A DNA stretch of 64,000 bases, taken from assembly GCF_900107935.1 (NCBI RefSeq), contig NZ_FNVG01000002.1, positions 186,001-250,000 of the forward strand. Reading direction: 5' to 3'. The notes below the pieces were generated by a model. The model was not told the origin of the DNA. It saw only the letters and a list, made by a program, of their open reading frames with translations, and did not search any database. This stretch comes from Vibrio hangzhouensis (lineage in GTDB: Bacteria; Pseudomonadota; Gammaproteobacteria; Enterobacterales; Vibrionaceae). Within the stretch, counting starts at the first letter, position 1. Every line of letters begins with the position of its first letter. A program made the position numbers and the translations under genes. Below, in pieces: positions 35,957 to 44,331 of the stretch.

Positions 35957-36116
35957 TCACGATCTTGCCTCGTGGAGCACACTCCATTGCCTGCTCTAGA
36001 ATCAAAACAGAAACGACAGCACTATCGGTACACAGACTTCAGTTCACCACAGTTTTTCTGGACCATTGATTTTGGTGTTCTAGCGTTAATGTCCGTTTCA
36101 TTCGCAATAACCATTT

Positions 36117-36133
36117 TACTTTGACAGTCAAAC
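36117..36133. promoter_or_regulatory. Operator 1 of the dmeF-marR unit
   Basis: TACTTTGACAGTCAAAC; its core TTTGAC-A-GTCAAA is a perfect 13-bp palindrome. It covers the -35 box. Its sequence recurs in inverted form as operator 2, matching in 15 of 17 bases. Confidence 0.65.
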
Positions 36134-36149
36134 AATCTATTGTTAATTT
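36121..36149 (+). promoter_or_regulatory. Promoter of dmeF
   Basis: Consensus -35 TTGACA at 36121-36126, a 17-bp spacer, and -10 TAATTT at 36144-36149. The -35 lies inside operator 1 and the expected transcription start near 36156 lies inside operator 2. Confidence 0.6.
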
Positions 36150-36150
36150 A

Positions 36151-36167
36151 GTTTGACAATCAAAGTA
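36151..36167. promoter_or_regulatory. Operator 2 of the dmeF-marR unit
   Basis: GTTTGACAATCAAAGTA, a palindrome TTTGA-CAA-TCAAA centred 32 bp (about three helical turns) from operator 1, ending six bases before the dmeF start codon. Confidence 0.6.
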
Positions 36168-36173
36168 AATAAT

Positions 36174-37097
36174 ATGAAACCACTCATTGTAGAGCAATAT
36201 CAGTTAGATCATGACTTCATCCAACATAACCACCAGGGTGAACGGCGAACCTGGTATGTGTTTTGGCTAACATTGATAATGATGGTGATCGAGATTTCTG
36301 CAGGAACACTGTTTGGTTCGATGGCTCTTCTCGCTGATGGTTGGCATATGGGTACACATGCGGCCGCATTCTGCATCACTCTATTCGCCTATTATTATGC
36401 ACGAAAGCACCAGACCTCAGAGAAATACTCCTATGGCACGGGAAAGGTGAGCGTACTAGGCGGATTTACGAGCGCCATCGCACTCTCCATTGTAGCACTG
36501 CTGATGATGGGTGAGTCTGTACACCGACTGTTTTCTCCCCTTACCATTCACTTCAACGAAGCGATTCTTGTCGCGGTGGTTGGACTCATTGTCAATATCG
36601 CCAGTATGTTCTTACTAGGACACGGACACGTCCATGAACACCATGCTCATTCCCACTCTCATGTTCATCACCATGATCACAACCTCAAGGCAGCATATTT
36701 TCATGTACTGGCCGATGCACTCACCTCACTATTGGCGATAGTGGCATTAGTGATAGGCAAGTATATGGGATGGCATTGGCTTGATCCTGTGATGGGTATC
36801 GTAGGGTCGATCATCATTACCCGTTGGGCGTGGCAACTCTTAAAACAAACCGGGCCAACCTTATTGGATGAGAGTATTGACGATAACACCAAAAGTGCCG
36901 TTGTAGAGGCATTGGAATCTATTCCCAATACCCAAATAACCGACATTCACATTTGGAAAGTCAGTGCTCACCATTTTGCGACCAGTATTTGTCTGGTAAG
37001 TGACTCGGGTCTCTCAAGCAAAGACTTCAAACAAGTGCTTACAAAGTTTGATAAACTCCGCCATATCACTTTGGAAACCAATCACTACCGGGAATAA
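36174..37097 (+). CDS. dmeF: Cation diffusion facilitator metal exporter, DmeF-like
   Basis: A 307-residue inner-membrane exporter of divalent cations. It has six hydrophobic helices with the transport-site motifs LLADGWHMGTHA (HxxxD-type site in helix 2) and HVLADALTSLLA (helix 5), and a strongly His-rich loop between helices 4 and 5 (GHGHVHEHHAHSHSHVHHHD). A C-terminal cytosolic domain follows (TDIHIWKVSAHH). DmeF homologues export cobalt or nickel; zinc is also possible. The ATG at 36174 has a poor ribosome site; a TTG 21 bases upstream is the alternative. It is 3 bp from the marR gene. Confidence 0.87.
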   Translation: MKPLIVEQYQLDHDFIQHNHQGERRTWYVFWLTLIMMVIEISAGTLFGSMALLADGWHMGTHAAAFCITLFAYYYARKHQTSEKYSYGTGKVSVLGGFTSAIALSIVALLMMGESVHRLFSPLTIHFNEAILVAVVGLIVNIASMFLLGHGHVHEHHAHSHSHVHHHDHNLKAAYFHVLADALTSLLAIVALVIGKYMGWHWLDPVMGIVGSIIITRWAWQLLKQTGPTLLDESIDDNTKSAVVEALESIPNTQITDIHIWKVSAHHFATSICLVSDSGLSSKDFKQVLTKFDKLRHITLETNHYRE

Positions 37098-37100
37098 CCC

Positions 37101-37514
37101 ATGAGTTTGAGCCATCTGAATAACCTCATCATTGAGTTCTATGACAAGCTATCGTCCTGGGAGCAATCAGTTGTAAAGGAGACCGGCTATTCTCTAGCAC
37201 AAATTCATACTGTAGAAGTATTAGGTGCACATGGCTCAATGCGGATGAAAGAGCTCGCCGATAGACTTGGCATTACTACCGGTACACTAACCGTGCAGGT
37301 CGAAAAACTAGTTACAGCTGGGTTGTTAGAGCGCCATCCTCATCAAGAAGACAGGCGATCTATCCTGGTCGGTTTAACAGATGAAGGTAAGAAACTGCAT
37401 AACGCCCATCATCACTTGCATTTACAACTCACCAACGATCTCGCCCAGCATCTTTCTGATACAGAAATTCAAGTGCTGCAAAGCTGTTTAGACAAGATGG
37501 TTCGCGAATTCTAA
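37101..37514 (+). CDS. MarR family regulator, probable metal sensor
   Basis: A 137-residue winged-helix regulator (MRMKELADRLGITTGTLTVQ, then wing HPHQEDRRSILVGLTDEGK). A His cluster AHHHLHLQL at about residues 113-121, a His in QIHTVEV near residue 37 and an early Glu recall the zinc ligands of the AdcR/ZitR branch. It starts 3 bp after dmeF, and the twin palindromes upstream of dmeF are its probable targets. The link to metal sensing is inference. Confidence 0.8.
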   Translation: MSLSHLNNLIIEFYDKLSSWEQSVVKETGYSLAQIHTVEVLGAHGSMRMKELADRLGITTGTLTVQVEKLVTAGLLERHPHQEDRRSILVGLTDEGKKLHNAHHHLHLQLTNDLAQHLSDTEIQVLQSCLDKMVREF

Positions 37515-37516
37515 CC

Positions 37517-38443
37517 TTACTTAACCACACCATGTGAACGCGCTCGTTTCACCCCATCCAACGCTAGGATCACCAGTGCGGTCATGATCAACAAGTAAGT
37601 CGGCATATCAGATGCGCCAACTCGCTCACCCAGCATCAGGCCGACACAGAATACCAGCACCGGCTCTACATACCCGAGCAAACCAAACAGTGACATAGAC
37701 AAAGATTGTGACGCATATAGGAATAGCAGCATAGGTACAGAGCCTGCAACGGCCAGCCCCAAATAGTATACCCAGACAGAAAGCTCGAGTTGTTGTATCT
37801 GTTGCAACGGTTGTAGATAGAGGATGGCTGCAAGCGCAATCGGAAGCAGGAAAATATTGTCGAGTGCAAAACCTACATCACTTTTCACATTAAGACTGCG
37901 CCTGTGAATGAAGTAAACAGGATACCCCAATGCAATCAGCAGTACGATCCACGACAGGCCCTCTGCCATTACATACGCATATGCAACGCCCACTGCCGCT
38001 ACACAACAGGCGAGACTTTGTAGAGGGGATAGCTTATCGCCATACACTAACTTACCCACAACAACCAACACTAGTGGTAATGAAAAATAGCCGAGCGCCA
38101 CTGAAAGAGTCTCACCGAACAAGGGGGCCCAGACGAATATCCAGAATTGCGGGCCAACGAGTAGTGCCGATATCAGGTAGCGATGCCAGCGACGGATCTG
38201 TTTCAACTCTTGCCACAGCAGACCTAGCCGACGACTAACCGACAAAAACACTAATACCACCAGCGCACTCCACACCACACGCTGACTGGCGATCCAGTGC
38301 CCTTCACCTCCACCTACTTCAAATTGACCAATATCGGGTTGAAATTGAACATAGAGAGGCAAAAGACCAAACAAGCACGACGCTAAAATCGAAGCACTTA
38401 CACCCTTAGCAGTGTCGGATAGCGATAAAAAGCGCTGAAACAT
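37517..38443 (-). CDS. EamA/RarD-type DMT transporter
   Basis: A 308-residue membrane protein with ten hydrophobic helices in the RarD-like arrangement (ASCLFGLLPLYVQF at the start, LLGYVEPVLVFCVGLMLGE in the second repeat). Probable exporter of a small metabolite; the substrate is unknown. It converges on the marR gene with only 2 bp between stop codons. Confidence 0.8.
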   Translation of the reverse strand: MFQRFLSLSDTAKGVSASILASCLFGLLPLYVQFQPDIGQFEVGGGEGHWIASQRVVWSALVVLVFLSVSRRLGLLWQELKQIRRWHRYLISALLVGPQFWIFVWAPLFGETLSVALGYFSLPLVLVVVGKLVYGDKLSPLQSLACCVAAVGVAYAYVMAEGLSWIVLLIALGYPVYFIHRRSLNVKSDVGFALDNIFLLPIALAAILYLQPLQQIQQLELSVWVYYLGLAVAGSVPMLLFLYASQSLSMSLFGLLGYVEPVLVFCVGLMLGERVGASDMPTYLLIMTALVILALDGVKRARSHGVVK

Positions 38444-38601
38444 AAATCGACCCGTTGTTTTATCCCAGTGAATAACATGCGGACATTAGCTGATTTCGAG
38501 TAGTTTGAATACGGAATTTTTCTCTATCTGATATAGAGTTATGTCACTGTGTGACAAACACCTCTTTCGTGCTAGAACACGAGCTGTTCTGTATCGTCAC
38601 A

Positions 38602-39519
38602 CTATTTTCTTTTGTTCATGCTGTAGACTGAATAGGTCACAAGGAGCAGTCCCAAAGTATGATAAAATGTAAACGCCTCCCCCAGTATCATCACTGCCAT
38701 CACCGCCGTAATACCTGGACCGATGTTTGAAGTCAGGCTCAGTTCAGTCGGAGACAGGCGGGCCATACCAGCCGCAATCAAATACGAGGGTAACACAGTA
38801 CAAAAAAGTCCCAACAGCACACCTATTCCCACCAATTCTTCAGACCATTCAGTCACTGACACTCCTGATAGACCCAAGTGAATGAGAATAGCCACCCCGG
38901 CACTGCCCATACCGATACTGGTAAATGTATCACTACCCAGTTTGACAATAAGCGTCTTACTCAGCATGAGATAAGCAGCGAACACGGTGGCAGAAGCCAC
39001 TGCAAATAGACTTCCCAACCAGATATCACTGCCAAACGAGGCCAAATCATGCATCATAATCAGACCAATACCTGTGTACCCGATCACTACAGCCTTGGCG
39101 ACTGAGACAGTCGGTTGTTGACCAAGAAACAGCCAGGAGAAAAGAACCACAATACTAGGAAACAAGAAAATCAGCAGACGCTCCAGTTGGGCGGAAATGT
39201 GAGCTAATGCGGCAATATCGAGATAGCTGGCAAAGTAGTACCCGAGAACACCCACCAGCGCCGCTTGCCAACCATAGGATTTTATTTGTGTCCTTTTGCC
39301 CTCATCGCGATACAGCAGGACCAGTATGAACACATAAAAAGGTAGCGAACTAAAAGCTCTGAGCGCCATTATTGACGTCGCATCGCCACCGTATTGATAG
39401 GCAATCTTGACAAGAACCGGCTTAATTGAAAACAGTGCTGCGCCCGCCAAAGCGAATGCGAGTCCCTGCACATATTGATTTCGTTGCGACTCAGTCTGTG
39501 ATTCAGTGATATTGCTCAT
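38602..39519 (-). CDS. DMT family (EamA) transporter
   Basis: A 305-residue ten-helix protein with two EamA repeats (ALFSIKPVLVKIAYQYGGDA in the first; LTSNIGPGITAVMAVMILGE in the second). It is only distantly similar to the RarD-type neighbour. It lies 158 bp upstream of that neighbour on the same strand. Substrate unknown. Confidence 0.8.
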   Translation of the reverse strand: MSNITESQTESQRNQYVQGLAFALAGAALFSIKPVLVKIAYQYGGDATSIMALRAFSSLPFYVFILVLLYRDEGKRTQIKSYGWQAALVGVLGYYFASYLDIAALAHISAQLERLLIFLFPSIVVLFSWLFLGQQPTVSVAKAVVIGYTGIGLIMMHDLASFGSDIWLGSLFAVASATVFAAYLMLSKTLIVKLGSDTFTSIGMGSAGVAILIHLGLSGVSVTEWSEELVGIGVLLGLFCTVLPSYLIAAGMARLSPTELSLTSNIGPGITAVMAVMILGEAFTFYHTLGLLLVTYSVYSMNKRK

Positions 39520-39733
39520 TCGTGCTCCTTGGGTTGGGCTACGAGATTGAGCATGATGATCTGGCTACGCTCTGCTCGCAGCCAGGCACAGTTCTTCCTA
39601 CCAGGCTACAGGTATCATGAGTGAGAGCCAGAGGTAGTGATTCCATGCGTGCATCGACATCTCCGATTGGTGAATAATCAGACTATTCCATTATAGTTCT
39701 ATATGCAACTGCCTTAGAAAACATCACCCAATA

Positions 39734-40648
39734 TTAAGCAATGTCTCTCAGGTAATTACACAGCCAGGCGATTGCGTGGTCATTAATACTTGCGCGGTTC
39801 CAGACCAGACTGTACGCCACTTTTCCATACTCAAAAGGCAAGGGTTTGGATACCAGCCCCTTAGCCTGACGCGCCACCTCAGCCCACTTCTGCGAGCAGG
39901 TAAACAGCAATTCAGACTGATGACACAGGACCGCTGCAGCACCGAAATCTGAAACGTTCACTTTCACATCCCGTGCACGATGTTTCTGTCTCAAGGTCTG
40001 TTCGAAATAAGGGCGATTCAGTTCAGCATCGGCGATTCCGATGTGTTGACTACTCAAATAGTGTTCTATCGTCAATTCTTCATTGGCGAAAGGATGATCA
40101 GGTGACATCAAACAGACCAGTTCGTCTTCCAGAATCACCTCCCAGACCAGCTCTTTGGTATTGGTTGGTGCCTGACTGACATCATGGGGCAGGATAATAA
40201 AGTCTACCTGACCACTGTGTAACGCATCAAAGCCAAACTTAGCTTTGTTCATGACGTGAAGCTTCGCTTTGGGTGTGTGTTCCAGCGTTAGCTTCGTCAA
40301 TGCATTGGCGAACAATTCGAACGTACTTTCACGCATCGACAAACTGAATCGGCCTTCAAACTTGGTGGGCTCAAAGCGTGTCTGGTGTAGCAAACCATTC
40401 ATACTGGCAAGCATAGAGTGAATCAATGGCGCAATTTTGACGGCATAAGGCGTCGGAGTCAGATATGTCCCATCACGATAGAACAATTCATCGTCCAGCA
40501 CGTCACGCAACTGCGCAATCGTCTTACTCACACTTGATGGTGTCACCGACAATACTTCGGCAGCTTTAGTGACACTGCCTGTGTCGAGCATGACATGAAG
40601 CGCCAGAAGGTGCTTAAAGCCTACTCGTGATAATCCCTCAATATCCAT
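39734..40648 (-). CDS. LysR family regulator coupled to ohrR
   Basis: A 304-residue LysR-type regulator: N-terminal helix-turn-helix (SVTKAAEVLSVTPSSVSKTI, about 25-44) and a periplasmic-binding-type effector domain (FEGRFSLSMRESTFELFANA). Its ATG lies 5 bp after the ohrR stop, so it is translated from the same message. This places an extra regulator under OhrR control; its own targets are unknown. An upstream in-frame ATG at 40687 lies within ohrR and is unlikely. Confidence 0.8.
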   Translation of the reverse strand: MDIEGLSRVGFKHLLALHVMLDTGSVTKAAEVLSVTPSSVSKTIAQLRDVLDDELFYRDGTYLTPTPYAVKIAPLIHSMLASMNGLLHQTRFEPTKFEGRFSLSMRESTFELFANALTKLTLEHTPKAKLHVMNKAKFGFDALHSGQVDFIILPHDVSQAPTNTKELVWEVILEDELVCLMSPDHPFANEELTIEHYLSSQHIGIADAELNRPYFEQTLRQKHRARDVKVNVSDFGAAAVLCHQSELLFTCSQKWAEVARQAKGLVSKPLPFEYGKVAYSLVWNRASINDHAIAWLCNYLRDIA

Positions 40649-40653
40649 CTTTA

Positions 40654-41094
40654 TCAGTCCATAAGATTGTTGGTCAGGCGTTCGCATATACGTTTTAATG
40701 TTAGCGCATCGTCCAGTTCTAATTGCGCTTTACAGGCGATAGCCCCTGGCACTGACAGTGCTTTCTCTTTGAGGTTAGTTCCAGCCTCTGTCACAGAAAT
40801 CATTCGCGCACGTTCATCGGATTCACTGCGCTTTCTTTCAACTAGTCCTTTTTGCTCAAGACGCTTTAGCAGCGGCGTCAGTGTGCCAGAGTCCAGTTTT
40901 AGCTCAGCACCTATATCTTTGACGTTCATTGGTGCTTTCTTCCACAGCACCAGCATGGTCATATACTGCAGGTAGGTTAAATCGATCGCATCCAGTATCG
41001 GTCGATAAGCTCGGGTAAGTGCATTACTGGCACTGTACAGGGCAAAACAAACTTGTTTATCGATATCTAACGCTTCTAAACCATCCAGCTTCAT
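40654..41094 (-). CDS. ohrR: Organic-hydroperoxide-sensing repressor OhrR (MarR family)
   Basis: A 146-residue MarR protein. The reactive N-terminal cysteine sits in KQVCFALYSASNAL (about residue 17), the OhrR hallmark, followed by the winged helix (NVKDIGAELKLDSGTLTPLL) and wing KRSESDERARMISVT. Oxidation of that Cys by organic hydroperoxides would relieve repression of the divergent ohr gene. The ATG at 41094 follows GGGGGTCATT. Confidence 0.93.
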   Translation of the reverse strand: MKLDGLEALDIDKQVCFALYSASNALTRAYRPILDAIDLTYLQYMTMLVLWKKAPMNVKDIGAELKLDSGTLTPLLKRLEQKGLVERKRSESDERARMISVTEAGTNLKEKALSVPGAIACKAQLELDDALTLKRICERLTNNLMD

Positions 41095-41121
41095 AATGAC
41101 CCCCAAAAATTATTATTTACA

Positions 41122-41131
41122 TTGCGCACAA
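41122..41131. promoter_or_regulatory. OhrR operator 1 (putative)
   Basis: TTGCGCACAA, one base from the perfect palindrome of operator 2. It lies 28 bp from the ohrR start. Confidence 0.5.
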
Positions 41132-41165
41132 TATACTTGCAAACGTACCGATTTCACAATATAGT

Positions 41166-41175
41166 TTGTGCACAA
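41166..41175. promoter_or_regulatory. OhrR operator 2 (putative)
   Basis: TTGTGCACAA, a perfect 10-bp palindrome, 41 bp before the ohr start. It is centred 44 bp from operator 1. Confidence 0.5.
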
Positions 41176-41215
41176 CCTAATTTTACACAATTAAAATATT
41201 CAAAAGGAATACTCT

Positions 41216-41638
41216 ATGTCTGCACTTTACACAACTTCTGCTACAGCACTTGCGGGTCGTAATGGCCAAGTTTCTACTGATGACGGTATGCTGGATCTGG
41301 CGTTATCCTATCCAAAAGCACTGGGAGGAACCGGCACCGCGACTAACCCAGAGCAATTATTTGCGGCTGGCTATTCTGCGTGTTTCTCTAACGCTATTTT
41401 GCATGTTGCCCAGCAGCAAAAGCTCGGCCTGAAGCAAGCACCGACCAAGGCCACGGTGGCATTGAAGGCTAATGAACAAGGTGGATTTGTTCTGGATGTC
41501 GCGCTGGATGTCACTCTCGAAATGGACGATGCAGCCGCCATCGAACTGGTTCGTGTCGCGCATCAGGTATGCCCGTATTCAAACGCACTGCGTGGTAACG
41601 TCGACGTTGCAGTCACGGCAAATGGTCAAGCCATCTGA
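41216..41638 (+). CDS. ohr: Organic hydroperoxide reductase
   Basis: Thiol peroxidase that reduces organic hydroperoxides in the cytosol. The 140-residue OsmC-fold protein has both active cysteines: YSACFSNAI (about residue 56) and HQVCPYSNAL (about 121), and the family start LYTTSATALAGRNG. It is divergent from ohrR. The ribosome site AAAGGAATACTCT is strong. Confidence 0.95.
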   Translation: MSALYTTSATALAGRNGQVSTDDGMLDLALSYPKALGGTGTATNPEQLFAAGYSACFSNAILHVAQQQKLGLKQAPTKATVALKANEQGGFVLDVALDVTLEMDDAAAIELVRVAHQVCPYSNALRGNVDVAVTANGQAI

Positions 41639-41898
41639 TTCTTCTCCGGGGGCAAATATCTAGCCCCCAACTCTCCCTGCCCCGCCTTTATCTTCACAAT
41701 ACTTTATTTTTACTTCGAATTTTTCCGAATAATCCTCGTCAATTTTAACAATTCGGCTGAGATCAGTTAGGCAAAAAGCGATCCTGATCAAGAAAAATCG
41801 CAAAATTCACACAAAAACAATAGCCGTGTCGAAAAACTTATTTTATAATGCGAATTAATGTTTCAGCACAAACTAAATTCTATTATTAGGGGATCAAC

Positions 41899-42699
41899 AT
41901 GAGACTTATTCCATTACAGAACGCAGAACAAGTAGGTAAGTGGGCTGCTCGTCATATCGTAGAGCGCATTAACGCTTTCCAACCAACCGCTGAAAAACCA
42001 TTTGTTCTAGGTCTGCCTACTGGTGGAACGCCTCTGTCAACGTACAAAGCGCTTATCGAGATGCACAAAGCTGGTGACGTAAGCTTCAAACACGTTGTCA
42101 CTTTCAACATGGATGAGTATGTTGGTATCGACCCTGAGCACCCAGAATCATACCGCTCTTTCATGTACAACAACTTCTTCAACCACGTTGACATTCAGGA
42201 AGAGAACATCAACCTGCTTGACGGCCTGGCAGATGACATCGATGCACATTGTGCTGCGTACGAAGAAAAAATCCGTTCTTACGGCAAAATCAACCTGTTC
42301 ATGGGCGGCATCGGTATCGATGGCCACATCGCCTTTAACGAGCCAGGTTCATCACTCAACTCTCGCACTCGTATTAAAACGCTTACTGAAGATACGCGCA
42401 TCGCAAACTCTCGTTTCTTCGACAACGACATCAACCAAGTGCCAAAATACGCACTGACTATTGGTGTTGCTACGCTTCTAGATGCGGAAGAAGTGATGAT
42501 CCTAACAATGGGTCACAACAAAGCGCTAGCACTACAAATGGCGGTAGAAGGTTCTGTAAACCACATGTGGACAGTCACTGCGCTACAAATGCATCCGAAA
42601 GCGATCATCGTTGCTGATGACGCGGCACAACAAGAGCTTAAAGTGAAAACTGTTCGCTACTTCAACGAACTGGAAGTAGAAAACATTAAAGGCTTATAA
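41899..42699 (+). CDS. nagB: Glucosamine-6-phosphate deaminase
   Basis: Converts glucosamine 6-phosphate to fructose 6-phosphate and ammonia, linking amino-sugar (chitin) use to glycolysis. The 266-residue hexameric enzyme has [18 protein letters not shown] (about 40), catalytic FNMDEYVG (about 71) and [17 protein letters not shown] (about 136-152). Length matches E. coli NagB. The upstream region contains a perfect -10 TATAAT at 41844-41849. Its codon use looks strongly biased to preferred codons, suggesting high expression. Confidence 0.96.
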   Translation: MRLIPLQNAEQVGKWAARHIVERINAFQPTAEKPFVLGLPTGGTPLSTYKALIEMHKAGDVSFKHVVTFNMDEYVGIDPEHPESYRSFMYNNFFNHVDIQEENINLLDGLADDIDAHCAAYEEKIRSYGKINLFMGGIGIDGHIAFNEPGSSLNSRTRIKTLTEDTRIANSRFFDNDINQVPKYALTIGVATLLDAEEVMILTMGHNKALALQMAVEGSVNHMWTVTALQMHPKAIIVADDAAQQELKVKTVRYFNELEVENIKGL

Positions 42700-43193
42700 A
42701 GACTCTTTGATGGGGAGCGTTGGAACTTTTTCAAAGCTCCCTGTCTAAAAAGAGGTCACTGATAACGTAAGTGGCTAGCGATGGAGTGCTACCGTATTCC
42801 AAAGCTCCGTATCAGTCGGGCTTATATGCCAAGCTAAGCCCGACTCTCCTCACCAAGATCCCTACTGATCATATTCACTCCAATTCTTCTTATATTGGTT
42901 CTACCAACTTTAGCGAGTGTCATCGAACTCAATACGTTATAACGTGAAACCCTAACCTCAGGTCACGAGGCTATGTTCACTCATTCTCGCACTGAATCCC
43001 ATGCTCCAAAGCAACGGCTCAAATCTTTAATTGGCTTCAAGTTAGTGACTGTTTATATAGGCAAACCGTGATCCAAATCTCAATGTTGATAGTGTTTTCA
43101 AATTAATTACTGTATTACTTAAAGTATTGAATGCGTAGGCCGCCACTTAATAGATAACAAAGTGGTAAGTGTTAACACACAATGAGGGAATAT
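42700..43193. other. Intergenic region after nagB, 494 bp
   Basis: Starts with a weak hairpin GGGAGC/GCTCCC (42713-42741) that may end nagB, then a degenerate second copy of that stem (GGAG...AAAGCTCC near 42784-42808), then the long hairpin at 42814-42845. The rest up to the lipoprotein gene shows no convincing ORF. Confidence 0.5.
42814..42845. repeat. Long perfect hairpin in the nagB downstream region
   Basis: AGTCGGGCTTA / TAAGCCCGACT, an 11-bp perfect stem with a 10-base loop. No T-tract follows on the plus strand, so it is not a standard terminator. Confidence 0.55.
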
Positions 43194-43685
43194 ATGAAGA
43201 AAGCAGCGATATTGTTAACCGCGCTAGCCTTAACTGGATGCCAGACTGAAGACATACAAGACATCTTAAACGGAGAAACCACCGTATTTACTGTCGCTGG
43301 CGCAGAGTTCGATGGCACTGGTGTTATGACGGCAGGCTATTATAGCCTTGAGCACATAGTAACCAATACAGACACCACCCTTCCAGAAGATATGCCTCAA
43401 GTCGGGAAAGAGGCGCTGACCGCAGCAGGCGTCGAAGTCACTTCGGGCAAAATCTGTGGCTCCTTGGACACCAGCGGTGACGTCTGTTTTACAGAGGGTG
43501 ACAATACCAGTTGCCTGCCTGATGATATATCAATGCTTGGTCTGGAAATGTACAAGATCAGTCTGACTGATGTTGAAGCAGCGGCAGAAGCCGGTTTTTA
43601 TCCAAAAATTGCGGCAGACATAGGTGGAGCTTACATAGACCTAGGCAGTAGTATTGAGACCGTAAACTGCGCCGACTTAATTTAA
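43194..43685 (+). CDS. Hypothetical lipoprotein, 163 aa
   Basis: Type II signal peptide MKKAAILLTALALTGC with lipobox LTGC (Cys at residue 16). The acidic mature part carries four further cysteines (ICGS, DVCFTE, TSCLPD, VNCADL), which may pair as disulfides in the periplasm. The start at 43194 follows GAGGGAATAT; an in-frame ATG lies four codons upstream. No family is recognised. A GC-rich hairpin follows. Confidence 0.75.
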   Translation: MKKAAILLTALALTGCQTEDIQDILNGETTVFTVAGAEFDGTGVMTAGYYSLEHIVTNTDTTLPEDMPQVGKEALTAAGVEVTSGKICGSLDTSGDVCFTEGDNTSCLPDDISMLGLEMYKISLTDVEAAAEAGFYPKIAADIGGAYIDLGSSIETVNCADLI

Positions 43686-43718
43686 CTGCACAAAAACAAG
43701 AGTTATGGACATTTCATC

Positions 43719-43748
43719 GGCCAGCCAGAGACCGTTTGGTTGGCCTTT
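43719..43748 (+). terminator. Probable terminator of the lipoprotein gene
   Basis: GGCCAGCCA / TGGTTGGCC, nine pairs with one G-U, then TTT. It lies 34 bp past the stop. Confidence 0.5.
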
Positions 43749-43894
43749 GGCATGCAAAACATGGTGCTACAAAGACGATAGGTACAAAACTCAGACACCT
43801 CTGAACAGTTCAAAAATGAAAAATCAGATTCCACCTATACCAGAAGTTTTACCCCTTTAGTCTAATACACCAATTGGGTCGCTGAATATAAGAT

Positions 43895-44012
43895 CACTCT
43901 GTAGCTATGTTGGATAGCTAACGATCCTTAAGATTTTTGTATTGGGAGACTCAGCCCTCCCGAGTTTACTATTACTATCTTTGACACCGAGACTCTGTCT
44001 CGGTGTTTTTTT
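43895..44012 (+). ncRNA. Candidate small RNA with its own terminator
   Basis: A strong terminator stands about 300 bp after the nearest upstream gene, preceded by two small stems: TAGCTA-tgttgga-TAGCTA (43902-43920) and TTGGGAG-actcagcc-CTCCCGA (43942-43963), with a U-rich stretch between them. TATAAGAT at 43887-43894 could be a -10 box, but no good -35 is seen. The 5' end is a guess and no known RNA family is recognised. Confidence 0.3.
43984..44012 (+). terminator. Strong intrinsic terminator without an adjacent gene
   Basis: ACACCGAGAC-tct-GTCTCGGTGT followed by a seven-base T-tract. No ORF ends within 290 bp upstream. Confidence 0.9.
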
Positions 44013-44228
44013 ATCTGTCAAACTCATCGAGCGAACTAGATGTACCAAGCCCCTTCTGCGGGTCTCCTTTCAAGATCGCGAACACTTTTTCAAGCTATGC
44101 ACAGATTAACGGGTATACAGTGCTATAGAGTTGATGATTGAAAGAGGTCCAAACTGCCCGAAATGGTAAGGATCCACCTCTAACCTATAATTACTCAATA
44201 CTCTGTTTGTGAGCTGTCAGAGTTAACC

Positions 44229-44268
44229 GTTCAACCTCGAACTCGATATCTCACGTTCGACTTTGAAC
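44229..44268. promoter_or_regulatory. Paired GTTC-N6-GAAC dyads upstream of the nitrilase gene
   Basis: GTTC-AACCTC-GAAC (44229-44242) and GTTC-GACTTT-GAAC (44255-44268) form a direct repeat of a palindrome, centred 26 bp apart and 64-103 bp before the nitrilase start. Likely a binding site for a dimeric regulator not encoded next to it. Confidence 0.45.
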
Positions 44269-44331
44269 TCCTTTCTCGTCATTTTTGACAAAATGATATA
44301 GAAACTATCATCAGATAGTAATGGAGATACA

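Larger units (their letters stand above)
43686..44331. other. Intergenic region between lipoprotein and nitrilase, 646 bp
   Basis: Contains, in order, a hairpin that may end the lipoprotein gene, a possible small RNA ending in a strong terminator, about 200 bp with no visible feature (44013-44228), and a pair of dyad repeats before the nitrilase gene. Confidence 0.5.

Noticed and set aside
41838-41858. NagC-like operator before nagB
   Set aside because: The dyad TTATTTT...AATTAA matches in only about half of its arm positions; the perfect TATAAT inside it is a simpler reading.
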